Shown here: positions 1 to 11,532 of the stretch, piece by piece
Layout of the letters: each line of letters opens with the position of its first letter
How positions within the stretch are numbered: the stretch's first letter is position 1
NCBI GenBank assembly: GCA_964579135.1
Contig: CAZOFD010000012.1
Location: 1 to 45,320 of the forward strand
DNA length: 45,320 nt
Source of the DNA: CAG-390 sp964579135
GTDB taxonomy: Bacteria > Bacillota > Clostridia > Oscillospirales > CAG-272
Direction of reading: 5' to 3'
The notes under the pieces: model-generated
What the model saw: the letters and a program-made list of their open reading frames with translations, nothing else
Databases searched by the model: none
Told to the model about the DNA's origin: nothing
Translations under genes and position numbers: made by a program

Positions 1-10
1 TCGTCACTTT

Positions 11-39
11 TTATGTGGTAAAATTATTCATTATATAAT
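11..39 (+). promoter_or_regulatory. Possible sigma-A promoter for the ABC transporter
   Basis: A perfect -10 hexamer TATAAT lies at 34-39. A weak -35 (TTATGT, 11-16) sits 17 bp upstream of it. The spacing is ideal, but the -35 matches the consensus poorly. Transcription would run toward the ABC gene at 160 and leave a leader of about 115 nt. Confidence 0.45.
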
Positions 40-55
40 GGATACACGATTGCCG

Positions 56-89
56 TTCGTTTTCGCCGCGCAAATACGGCGCAAACGAA
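56..89 (+). other. Hairpin in the ABC-transporter leader
   Basis: TTCGTTTTCGCCG (56-68) can pair with CGGCGCAAACGAA (77-89), with one internal mismatch and an 8-nt loop. No T-run follows, so this is not a simple terminator. It lies between the putative promoter and the start codon, so it could be a regulatory or stabilising leader structure. Its function is unknown. Confidence 0.4.
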
Positions 90-159
90 TCGAAAAAGTT
101 CGGTACCGCAAACGCAGCACAAGGCAAAGAACGGTAAGAGAAGCAGAAAGGGAAAAAAT

Positions 160-3189
<3,030 letters not shown>

Positions 3190-3300
3190 GGCAAGCAGCT
3201 GTCTCAAAAAACGCCGCAATGCGCGATAAGTGCCATAGCGCAACCGCGCGCCGCGCCGTACGGCACGCGCCGCTCTTGCCTTCGAGCCGAAAACGCCGAA

Positions 3301-3351
3301 GCGTCCGCCTCAAATGCTTATAATTTGCATTTGAGGCGGACGCCCTTTTTT
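3301..3351 (+). terminator. Rho-independent terminator after the ABC transporter
   Basis: A perfect 17-bp stem (GCGTCCGCCTCAAATGC at 3301-3317, its complement at 3327-3343) with a 9-nt AT-rich loop is followed by CCTTTTTT. It is among the strongest terminators in the window and separates the ABC gene from spoIIE. Confidence 0.92.
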
Positions 3352-3408
3352 ATCTCTCGCCCCATTGCGACGTTATTCTCGTTTTTATTGTGATATTATG
3401 AAAAAAAC

Positions 3409-3426
3409 GCCGACCGCCCGGTCGGC
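3409..3426 (+). other. Short hairpin just upstream of the spoIIE ribosome site
   Basis: GCCGACCG (3409-3416) and CGGTCGGC (3419-3426) form a tight stem ending directly before the Shine-Dalgarno AAAGGAACGG. There is no T-run, so it is not a terminator. A weak TATTAT (3394-3399) lies just upstream, but I could not find a convincing -35 or Spo0A box. Confidence 0.4.
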
Positions 3427-3444
3427 AAAGGAACGGTAAAAGCA

Positions 3445-5936
3445 ATGGATGAAACGAGAAAAACTTCGCCGGAGCGCGAAACGCGCCAAAATGCCTCCGA
3501 TATCCGAAAAAACGGAATCAACTCAATCTCCGAGCGTGCAAAGAGGATAGCGCGTTCGCTGCACTTCGCACTCGCGCAAACGGCAAAAAGAATGTGCGCC
3601 TCGGAGGGTATAACTCCCGGTTCCGCCACCGTCGTCAAGTGTATGCTGTTCGGCGGAATGGCTTTTCTGCTTGCTCGCGCATCCGTCGGGTACGCGTGTC
3701 TTCCTTTTTCCGCGGCGCTCCTGTGCGCTTCGTCAAGATACTTGATCTTCATCTGTGCGGGGCTGCTTGCCGCTTGCGCCACCGCAGGCAAAAGCGGCGC
3801 CCTTCTGTTTTGCGCATACGCGACCGCAATCGTTTTGCGCGTTATCGCGTCGAGGGTAGCGTACGGCGGACAAAAAAGCGAAAATACGCGCGCCTTACCG
3901 TTTCGCGAAGGGTCGCTCTTCGTGCGGCAAGCGCGTCGGTAGCGGCTTTTGCCGTCGGCATATGCCGCCTCGCTTTCGGCGGATTTTATCTGTACGATCT
4001 GCTCGGCGCCGTTTACGCCACGGCGGTCGCAGCCCTTGCCACGGTCGCCCTCGTTCCTCTTTTCGGCGTCGACGCCGCCTCGTTACCCGGCGGCAAAGGC
4101 ACACTCGGCAAATCGCTGTCGTCGTTTACGCAGATCTTCGTTTGTTTTATTATAGTCCTTTCCGTAAGGAGCGACGTCGTTCTCGGTATGTCCGCCGCGG
4201 GCTTTGCCGCAACGTTTGCCGTCCTCTACACGTCCGCGCACAGCGGCAAAGCGCATACCGTCGCGGTCGCCGCCGTATGCGGCGCGCTCATAGGATGGGG
4301 ATACGTACCCGTTTATATCGTAGGAGCTTTGCTCGCGTCTTTCTTTCGCGGGGTATCGCGCGGCGGGTCTGCCGCGTGCTTTTGCGTAACGTTCGGCATT
4401 GCGAGCGCGATAATAGGCGGTTACGGCGACCTTGTTGCGCTGTTCCCCGCGGTCGTTTGCGCCGCGGCTGCCTTTATGCTGTTTTTAACGCTGCGTGAAA
4501 AATTTTCGCTCGCCGAAGAACGCCCGACCGCTTTGCAAAACGCATTTGTCGCAGACGCCGCAGAAGATTCCCGAGGCAGACTTTATTCTCTTTCAAGCGC
4601 GTTCTCGTCCGTTTCGTCGAGCTTTGAGTCGGCGGCAAAATTGCAAAGCATACCGTCGCAATACGACGTGCGCAACGTATGCGACGGCTGCTTCGACGAG
4701 TTTTGTCCGTCCTGCGGAGAAAGGGCAATTTGTTGGGAACTCGAATATACATCGACCGTTAACGTTATAAATTCGCTCGCCTCATCCGTCCGCGGCGGCG
4801 GCAGGATAACGGAGCAAAGTTTCCCGCCATACCTGCGGCGTCGGTGCGGCGCACTCGGCAAAATAAGCGCCGAGATCAATCGCCTTTGCGACGAACTGCG
4901 TGCGCGCAAAACCGACTCGCCCGCAGCGGAGCGCGCCGCGGAATACAGATCCGTCGCGGACGTATTGCTTCGCGCAGCGGAAGAAAATCGGACAGAATTC
5001 GAACTCGACGCGAAAAAATGCGACGAAGTCGGACGCGTGCTTGCCGAGCACGGCATACGATACCGCTCGCTCTTCGTCGGCGGTGCGAGAAAAAGCAAGA
5101 TCGCCGTCGTCGGCGCGGATCTTTCGCGCGCCCGCATAGGTGTTGCCGACCTGAGGCGCAAACTCGAGAGTGCCGTCGGCTCGCGCCTTGCGCCGCCGGC
5201 TTTCACGTCGGAATGCGGCACGGCTGTACTGAGTCTTTCCTCGCGCAGAAAGTACTCGGTAAGTTTCGGCGGAGCTCGCAGTTCTCCGAGCGGAGACGAT
5301 ATCCGCTGCGGCGACTGCTACTTCGGGGTCGAAAGCAGAAACGACTTTTTTTACGCCGCACTGTGCGACGGTATGGGCACGGGCGAAAATGCCTCGCTTG
5401 CCTCCGTGCTTTGCTCGACCTTTATGCGCAGGATGCTCGGTGCGGGAGTCCGCCCCGAGACCGTGCTCTCGATGGCGGGGGCTCTTTTGCGAACCTGCGT
5501 CGAGGAATATTCCGTCGGCATAGACCTGCTCTGCATAGATCTTATAACCGGCGAAGCTTCGATATATAAAAGCGGCGGCGCGCCGACGTACCTTAAACGC
5601 GACGAAAAAATATATCCGATAGAATCCCGCAGCGCGCCCATAGGTATATTGCGCGAATCGGAAAGCGTTAAAAACGATCTTGCGATTTCGGGCGGCGACG
5701 TTATCCTGCTTTGCTCCGACGGCGTAGACCCGGACGGCGGGGTGCTTTGCAAAAACAGCGTTTGGCTGCTCGACATCCTCGACGGATTTCGCCCCTCCGA
5801 GGATGGGTACGGCAAAGGCGCCGCCGAGGAGGAGGCGGCTCGGCAAACCGTCTCTGCGGCGCGACGTGCGGGAAGTCGCGACGACGTCTCAGCCGTGCTC
5901 GTAAGCGTTCGCGAACTGTCCGACGACGCGCTTTGA
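3445..5936 (+). CDS. spoIIE: Stage II sporulation protein E, reading frame interrupted
   Basis: SpoIIE is the membrane PP2C-type phosphatase that dephosphorylates SpoIIAA and so activates sigma-F in the forespore. Two overlapping frames together encode about 830 residues, close to the 827 of B. subtilis SpoIIE. Frame one (3445-3942) carries a basic start and the first membrane helices. The frame running to 5936 carries the remaining helices (to about 4500), a cysteine-containing central region (CDGCFDEFCPSC) and the phosphatase, with the metal-binding motifs SGDD, CDGMGTGE, CSDGVD and a final SRDD. The frames join at an A6 run, 3872-3877, where a -1 shift (or one missing A) restores a continuous protein. 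A sequencing or assembly error is the simplest explanation. Genuine inactivation or slippage is possible. It is convergent with the AraC-type gene. Confidence 0.88.
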
Positions 5937-5995
5937 TTCGTAACCGCTTCCGTTCGCCAAAGGCACACGAGAGCGCTGACGAACGGAGCTGACGA

Positions 5996-6799
5996 TCATC
6001 TTCGGCTGTTCCTGTACGCAAGCGGGCGACAACCGCATTTTTTCAAAAAAAGATTGGAAAAATAGTGGATATCCCCGTACCCGAGCCCCTCGGCGATTTC
6101 TCCGACGGACCTGTTGGTATTCGCAAGTAACGTCCTCGCCGTCTCCATCTTTTGCTCGAGCTGATATGCATACGGAGTTATCCCGAATTCACGCAAAAAC
6201 AGCTTTTGGCAGTAGTCGGGCGAACGAAATATCTCTCGTGCAAGCTCCTTTTGCGAAACTATGCGATCTGTATGCGAGTCGAGATAACTCTTGAGGCGCA
6301 GAGCCTCGGCGTCATACTTTTTTTTGGAAGCCGCGTCCGAAAGACGCGAGACCGTCTCCACGAATATCCCCTGAAGCGCGGATTGCATCTCGCTTTCACC
6401 TACGCCCGAGTTTATCACGTCCGGTATCTTTAAAAACACGTTTTCAAGCTCGGGGCAAAAAAATATCCTCTTGCCCGCAAGCCCGTATACCATCGTCAAA
6501 TATTCGCAAAGGGTACCGCCTATATTCAAAAATATCTTGTAAAATGGATCGTCGGGGTCGGAATAATACTCGTGTCGCTCCCCTTGCGGCAAAAAATAAA
6601 CGTTCCCAGCGCCGACTCGTCGCCTTTCGCCCCCGAAAACGACGTACCCCGACCCCGACGCAACGAACTCTATCACCGCAACGTCGGCGCAAGCGCGTAC
6701 TATGCGGTAATTTTCGTCGGGATAGGTTATCCCCGCAAGGGATATGTGAAACGGAATCTTATCGTCGAAACGAGCAAACGGTCTGACAAGCTCTTCCAA
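5996..6799 (-). CDS. AraC-family transcriptional regulator
   Basis: The 267-residue protein has an N-terminal cupin-like sensor (about residues 15-95, with a YFLPQGERHEYY stretch) and a C-terminal double helix-turn-helix domain (about 170-267). The latter includes the conserved IAEGLGYGDIHYFSNLFKK-type second HTH with the GCRP signature. Such proteins usually bind sugars or related small molecules and activate nearby catabolic genes. The most likely start is TTG at 6799, because a GAGGA ribosome site lies 7 nt upstream and no in-frame ATG is available. It is divergent from the GtaA-like enzyme gene with about 98 bp between starts, so that enzyme is its most likely target. This link is an inference from position. 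Confidence 0.88.
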   Translation of the reverse strand: MEELVRPFARFDDKIPFHISLAGITYPDENYRIVRACADVAVIEFVASGSGYVVFGGERRRVGAGNVYFLPQGERHEYYSDPDDPFYKIFLNIGGTLCEYLTMVYGLAGKRIFFCPELENVFLKIPDVINSGVGESEMQSALQGIFVETVSRLSDAASKKKYDAEALRLKSYLDSHTDRIVSQKELAREIFRSPDYCQKLFLREFGITPYAYQLEQKMETARTLLANTNRSVGEIAEGLGYGDIHYFSNLFLKKCGCRPLAYRNSRR

Positions 6800-6834
6800 A
6801 TTGTTTTCCTCACTTTTTAAATTACATTAAGCCT

Positions 6835-6862
6835 TTGATTCGCGGCTTCAACTTATTATAAT
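6835..6862 (+). promoter_or_regulatory. Sigma-A promoter for the GtaA-like gene
   Basis: TTGATT (6835-6840) and TATAAT (6857-6862) are separated by 16 bp. A second overlapping TATAAT occurs at 6862-6867. The promoter lies in the short divergent region where the AraC-type regulator would be expected to bind. I did not identify an operator repeat with confidence. Confidence 0.65.
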
Positions 6863-6897
6863 ATAATCACAACAATATGTCAAGGAGGGATCCCAAT

Positions 6898-8802
6898 ATG
6901 AAGATGAGACCGCCCGCAACACCGATAATCACCGTTGATCCTTATTTTTCCGTTTGGACAGAGGACTCGGTTATGAAGAACACCATCCACTGGACCGGCA
7001 AGCCTAACACTATGCTCGGCAGAGCTTTTATAGACGGAGAAGAATACCACTTTTTCGGTTTGAAGAGAAAAAGACAAAAGTTCCCGCCCAGTATGGAGCT
7101 TGAAAACGTCGAAATCGACGCTTTCTCGACCGTTATCACCTGCAAAACCGAAAAAGTGCGCCTGACCGTGCACTTCACCTCCCCGCTTTTGCCGAACGAC
7201 CTCTATCACGCTTCGCGCCCCGTTACTTACTGCAAAGTCTCCGCAGAAAATCTCGACGGCAAAGAGCACAGCGTTAAAGTAAGATTTACCGTCAGCGAAG
7301 AACTCGTTTTGAACTCGAGAGGAGAGGGTCGCGCGCTCTCGTTCACTCCCGACGTTCCCGGCATTACCGCCGTCGCTATGGGCAACGGCAAACAAGAGCC
7401 TCTTTGGCGCAGCGGCGACGACGTTCGCATCGATTGGGGTTATTTCTATCTCGGCGTTAGCGGCGAGGCAGCTTCCGGCAACGTTTTGCTCGACGATATG
7501 TACGCCGTATACGTTGAAAAAGAGATAAAAGACGCGGCGCTCTTCTTCTTCGCTTACGACGATATATACAGTATCCGGTATTTCGGTCAAAACCTCAAAG
7601 CATACTGGAAGAAAGACGGCAAAACGATAGAGCAAGCCATTGTCGAAGCAAACGAAGAATACGACGACCTGCTCGCAAAATGCCGCGAATTTTCCGACAA
7701 ATTGCGCTCCGACGCCGTAGCAAAAGGCGGCGAAAAATACGCCGAACTGCTGCTTTTGGCTGTTCGCCAAGTTATGGCTGCGCACAAGCTCGTCGTCGAT
7801 ACCGAAGGCAACAACCTCTTTATATCCAAAGAGTGCCTTTCCAACGGTTGCGCGGCAACCGTCGACGTTACCTACCCCTCCGCGCCGATGTTCCTGCTTT
7901 ACAACACCGAGCTGCTCAAGGGTATGCTCCGCCCCATAATGAAGTACAACGCTTCCGAGGAATGGACGTACGATTTCGCACCGCACGACGTCGGACAATA
8001 TCCGCTGCTTAACGGTCAGGCATACGGCTTCTCCCGCAACCCCGACGGGTCCGTACGCCACATCCGCGAAGACGAACATATGTCGGTCGAGGAATGCGGA
8101 AATATGATAATCCTCTTCTCCGCGATCTGCGATGCGGACGACAACACCGATTTTGTCGCACCGCACCTCGAAACGATAGATCTGTGGAGCAAATATCTTA
8201 TAAAATTCGGTCTCGACCCCGACACCCAGCTCTGCACGGACGACTTTGCCGGGCATCTCGCTCACAACGTCAACCTTGCCGTTAAAGCCATTATGGGTAT
8301 CGTCGCATATTCGAGAATACTCACCCGCTTCGGCAACACCGTCAAAGCGGAAGAGCTTATGCGCACGGCTCGCGAGTATGCCGCCGCTCTTATCGAACGC
8401 GCGAAGAACTCCGACGGAAGCTGCCGTCTTGCATACGACAAGCCCGAGACCTTCTCCCTCAAATACAACGCGGTTTGGGACAAACTTTGGGGCACCGAAA
8501 TCTTCCCCGAGAGTTTTTACGAGAACGAAATGGCAAGATACAAAAAAGAACTTTTGCCCTACGGCGTTCCGCTCGATTCGCGCGAAAAATACACGAAGTC
8601 CGACTGGCTCGTTTGGGCTGCAACGCTCACCGGCAAACGCGAAGATTTCGAACTTCTGACCGGCTCGCTTTGGTCTGCGTACAACACTATGCGCACCTAC
8701 GTGCCTATGACGGACTGGTACTACTGCGACACCTCGCATATGCGCGGCTTCCGCAACAGAACCGTACAAGGCGGCTTGTTTATAAAGCTTATGTTCGACT
8801 GA
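6898..8802 (+). CDS. GtaA-like glutaminase/glycosidase family protein (DUF4964-DUF5127-DUF4965-DUF1793)
   Basis: The N-terminus contains the DUF4964 signature (RPPATPIITVDPYFSVW...HWTGKP). A beta-rich DUF5127-like region follows. The (alpha/alpha)6-type half has DVTYPSAPMFLLY, FAPHDVGQYPLLNGQAYG and EECGNM. These features match the GtaA/DUF4965 family, often annotated as glutaminase, though several relatives look like glycosidases. An ATG at 6877 is in frame, but an AAGGAGG (6882-6888) sits 9 nt before the ATG at 6898, so I use 6898 (634 residues). There is no signal peptide, so a cytoplasmic enzyme is expected. The divergent cupin-AraC regulator favours a carbohydrate-linked role, but activity cannot be decided from sequence. 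Confidence 0.85.
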   Translation: MKMRPPATPIITVDPYFSVWTEDSVMKNTIHWTGKPNTMLGRAFIDGEEYHFFGLKRKRQKFPPSMELENVEIDAFSTVITCKTEKVRLTVHFTSPLLPNDLYHASRPVTYCKVSAENLDGKEHSVKVRFTVSEELVLNSRGEGRALSFTPDVPGITAVAMGNGKQEPLWRSGDDVRIDWGYFYLGVSGEAASGNVLLDDMYAVYVEKEIKDAALFFFAYDDIYSIRYFGQNLKAYWKKDGKTIEQAIVEANEEYDDLLAKCREFSDKLRSDAVAKGGEKYAELLLLAVRQVMAAHKLVVDTEGNNLFISKECLSNGCAATVDVTYPSAPMFLLYNTELLKGMLRPIMKYNASEEWTYDFAPHDVGQYPLLNGQAYGFSRNPDGSVRHIREDEHMSVEECGNMIILFSAICDADDNTDFVAPHLETIDLWSKYLIKFGLDPDTQLCTDDFAGHLAHNVNLAVKAIMGIVAYSRILTRFGNTVKAEELMRTAREYAAALIERAKNSDGSCRLAYDKPETFSLKYNAVWDKLWGTEIFPESFYENEMARYKKELLPYGVPLDSREKYTKSDWLVWAATLTGKREDFELLTGSLWSAYNTMRTYVPMTDWYYCDTSHMRGFRNRTVQGGLFIKLMFD

Positions 8803-8804
8803 TA

Positions 8805-8847
8805 AAACAACCCTCCGACTGCCGCGGCAGTCGGAGGGTTGTTTTTA
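8805..8847. terminator. Bidirectional terminator between convergent genes
   Basis: A 19-bp perfect stem (8805-8823 with 8826-8844) is flanked by AAAA on the left and TTTTT on the right. It can terminate both the GtaA-like gene (plus) and the VanY-like gene (minus), whose stop codon lies in the T-run. Confidence 0.9.
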
Positions 8848-10887
8848 CAGCGCGTCACGCTCGCGCAAAAGTTCGACGTATTCCTCAAGGCACAGCCCGT
8901 TCTCGTGCATAACGGCGGCGTGGTATTGCCCGACAAACCTCCAAGTCATCGTTTCCGCGGGCATACCCGTAAGTTGTTCTTTGCCCTCGGGGTACCTTTG
9001 AACGAAACCGAATTTATAAGCGTTATCGAGAAGCCACTCGTAGAGGTCGCTTTGCGAAGATCCTGCCCCTCCGGGATAGATCGACACGGTCAACCCGGTG
9101 TGGTAGTCGCTCGCTCCGGCAGGCGGGCAGTACGAGGAGGCGACGCGTTCCGCGTCGTCAAGCGTAAGGGTCGTCTTGTCCTTTGATACATACTCGGCGT
9201 TTATATATTCCCTGCCCAATATCGAATACGCTTCGGCACTGAAATATTCACCGGTCGAGGCATAGTTCAAACGGTAATAATATCTTTGCTTATACCTCTC
9301 GTTATCGAAGATCTTGGCTTGAGCATCATACGTACGATAACCCGCGTTGACGCTCGCGCCCTCGAATCCGACGGTATAAAGCTCCGTAAACATCGCCTCT
9401 ACAGACTTTGCGGCGTAAAGACGCAACCGACATTTTGTCGAAAAGCTCGGCTTCGTGTGCAGAACTTCGGTAAGATCTTCGGGCTCCGCGGCGTCTTCGT
9501 CGATACGCTCCGACTTGTTTACAAGCACAAGGTAAGAGGCACGGTCGGTCGGGTCGAGATATTGCAGATATTTCGACAGATCTGCCGTAAACTCGTATCT
9601 CGGCGTATCCGCGGGCAAAACTATGGCTGACGGCGGCAAATCCGAGTTGTCGATAGAATCTATCGTAAAACTTTTTTTGACAAGAAAGCCGACGTCCTCG
9701 CCGACCGTTATCCGCAAAGTGGGATATTTTGCCGATCCCTCCGCAGGCAGCAGTTCGACGTCGACACCCGAAAGGTAATCGTCGGTAAAGTCCGCGGAAA
9801 GATACAGCCCGTCGGAGCGACGCGTCGCGGAGCAAGCCATAATAACCGAGTTGCCGTTCACCGTCGCCTCTCTGCTGCCGACGGTAAAACGAGCGCGTTC
9901 GCCGTCTGCAGTCGAAAACGTGACGACGCTCCCGTCGGCGCTCTCGGTAAGTCCCGCTTCGTATGCAATATCCGAAAAATTAACGCAGATCACGCCGTCG
10001 ACGAAGAGATCCTCGGATGAAACGACTTTTCTTTGCGCAGCCGTTTCGTAATAGTATTTTTTCGCCTGCGCAGCGGCGGTGCCCGACATCAGCGCGTCTC
10101 CGCCGACGGCAAAAACAGCGCAAATAAACGAAAACAGCAAGGCAAAAACGGCAAAGCACAAAGCGAATTCTTTTGCCGCCGCAGCGGCGCGTCGACCGTT
10201 ATCTTTGCGGCGGCGAGCCCTCTCCTCGCAAACGCGTTGCCGCTCTGCCTCGCGTCGCGCCGCGATACGCCGCGCCGCTTGAGATCTCTCCGCGTTTTGC
10301 CGCGTCGTCGCCGCCGTGCCGCAGTCTTTTGCCGTACGGCGGTCTTTTGCTATACCGTCACGTGTTTCGTGCGAAGACCTGCCGCCGTGCGGCGCGACTT
10401 TGCCCGCCGTACGGCGCGATATTTGCACGGAAACGTCGCGGCGTTCGGCGTCCGCCGCATTTATCTCGCCGCGCACACCTGCTTTTTTCATCACATCGCC
10501 TCGGCGCATATTAGGTGCGCCGTCCGTTTTTGCGGATTTTCGGTCGCGCTTTTGTTTCGGCGCACGAGATACGTCGTTTCGCGCGTCGCGCCGCACCTTG
10601 CCGGCTTTTCGCCGCGGGTCGGGCGCGCTATTTTTCGCTTTTTCGTCGGTCTGCGCACGTTCCGAACGTGATTTTTGCCCCACTGTCGGCGCACGATCTT
10701 CGCCGGCGGGGCAAGGCGCACACGCACACGCTTTGGCAGCCGATCCCGGCAAGACGTCGCTCGGTCTTGCCGCGGAGAGGCGAGCCGCACGGCGTCGTGC
10801 TTCGCTCAGTTCGACCATAGAAACGTCCTCACGCCTTTTTTCGTTATCGCAAAGACCGAAAACGTCTTTGCCGTATGCTTTTTGCAT
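8845..10887 (-). CDS. Membrane-anchored VanY-like (M15) protein with lost zinc ligands
   Basis: Residues 1 to about 238 form a very basic, low-complexity cytoplasmic tail rich in Arg, Ala and Lys. One membrane helix follows (about 240-262), then a copper-amine-oxidase-like/beta region (about 275-390) and a C-terminal D-Ala-D-Ala carboxypeptidase fold. The fold keeps many VanY landmarks (AGYRTYDAQ, PPAGAS, GFVQRYPEGKEQLTG, RFVG, LEEYVELL). However, the S-x-H-x-x-G-x-x-x-D motif reads SDYHTGLTVS and the E-x-W-H motif reads ETMT. The usual His, Asp and His zinc ligands are therefore Tyr, Ser and Thr, and a classical metallopeptidase reaction looks impossible. A cell-wall binding or regulatory role is inferred. 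A GTG at 10890 is possible, but the ATG at 10887 has better spacing from AAAGGGGGG. It is the last gene of the mnmG operon. Confidence 0.85.
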   Translation of the reverse strand: MQKAYGKDVFGLCDNEKRREDVSMVELSEARRRAARLSAARPSDVLPGSAAKACACAPCPAGEDRAPTVGQKSRSERAQTDEKAKNSAPDPRRKAGKVRRDARNDVSRAPKQKRDRKSAKTDGAPNMRRGDVMKKAGVRGEINAADAERRDVSVQISRRTAGKVAPHGGRSSHETRDGIAKDRRTAKDCGTAATTRQNAERSQAARRIAARREAERQRVCEERARRRKDNGRRAAAAAKEFALCFAVFALLFSFICAVFAVGGDALMSGTAAAQAKKYYYETAAQRKVVSSEDLFVDGVICVNFSDIAYEAGLTESADGSVVTFSTADGERARFTVGSREATVNGNSVIMACSATRRSDGLYLSADFTDDYLSGVDVELLPAEGSAKYPTLRITVGEDVGFLVKKSFTIDSIDNSDLPPSAIVLPADTPRYEFTADLSKYLQYLDPTDRASYLVLVNKSERIDEDAAEPEDLTEVLHTKPSFSTKCRLRLYAAKSVEAMFTELYTVGFEGASVNAGYRTYDAQAKIFDNERYKQRYYYRLNYASTGEYFSAEAYSILGREYINAEYVSKDKTTLTLDDAERVASSYCPPAGASDYHTGLTVSIYPGGAGSSQSDLYEWLLDNAYKFGFVQRYPEGKEQLTGMPAETMTWRFVGQYHAAVMHENGLCLEEYVELLRERDAL

Positions 10888-10970
10888 CACGCCGCCCCCC
10901 TTTCTTCGTTTTGCTCTTCGTCGCTTCGCTCAAAACGCGACGATCGAAAATGCCCGCGCACGAGCGGACG

Positions 10971-11522
10971 TCACTTCGTTTCTATAACGAAAAAATACGG
11001 TGACGACGGCGAATTGACTATTTTTATCTTCGTGGCGCAAATCTTAAATCGCGAAAGCGAGGAAAGATATTCCTCCGCCAGACGCCCCTCTGCGTCGCCC
11101 TCGGCGTGCCCGGGGTAAACGGCAAGCGTAAGCACGCCGTCGCCGTCGAGCAAAGAAACTGCCGTTTCGATCGCAGGCAACGTCGTTTCTCTCAAGGTTG
11201 TTATGCTTTTATCCCCACCGGGAAGCCAACCGAGATTAAACATCCCCGCCTTTATCGGCTCTTTTATATATTTCGCCGCATTGTGGTGCGAATCGAGTAT
11301 CAACCGATAATTTTGGGGGCAACCGACCTCTTTGAGTCGCGCGGCGGTCGATTCGAGCGCCTTAGCTTGAATATCGAAAGCGTATACTTTGCCGTTTTCT
11401 CCGACGGTTTTCGACAAAAATTCGGTGTCGCGACCGTTCCCCATAGTAAAATCGGCGCAAACGTCACCCTCTTTAAGGTGGCGCAGTATAAATTCTTTGT
11501 GCAAAGATAAAAGATCGAGCAT
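10971..11522 (-). CDS. mnmM: tRNA nm5U34 methyltransferase MnmM (YtqB family)
   Basis: The 183-residue class I SAM-dependent methyltransferase has motif I as DFTMGNGRDT (near residues 24-33), VYAFDIQ as motif II, and the family-specific FNLGWLPGGDK and TLAVYPGHAEG stretches of the YtqB/rRNA_methylase family. B. subtilis YtqB has been shown to be MnmM, which methylates nm5(s2)U34 to mnm5(s2)U34 in tRNA. The gene lies two positions downstream of mnmG, which starts the same U34 pathway, and this supports the assignment. The start lies 10 nt after the DUF6062 stop, so translation is probably coupled. Confidence 0.88.
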   Translation of the reverse strand: MLDLLSLHKEFILRHLKEGDVCADFTMGNGRDTEFLSKTVGENGKVYAFDIQAKALESTAARLKEVGCPQNYRLILDSHHNAAKYIKEPIKAGMFNLGWLPGGDKSITTLRETTLPAIETAVSLLDGDGVLTLAVYPGHAEGDAEGRLAEEYLSSLSRFKICATKIKIVNSPSSPYFFVIETK

Positions 11523-11532
11523 TATTGGTTTC

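Noticed and set aside
3361..3444. Spo0A boxes or a 21-bp-spaced sigma-A promoter for spoIIE
   Set aside because: Only weak partial matches (TATTAT, GTTATT) were found, and no convincing TGTCGAA-type box.
5950..5986. Terminator between spoIIE and the AraC-type gene
   Set aside because: The 7-bp arms (CCGTTCG/CGAACGG) are 23 nt apart and no T-run follows, so the evidence is too weak.
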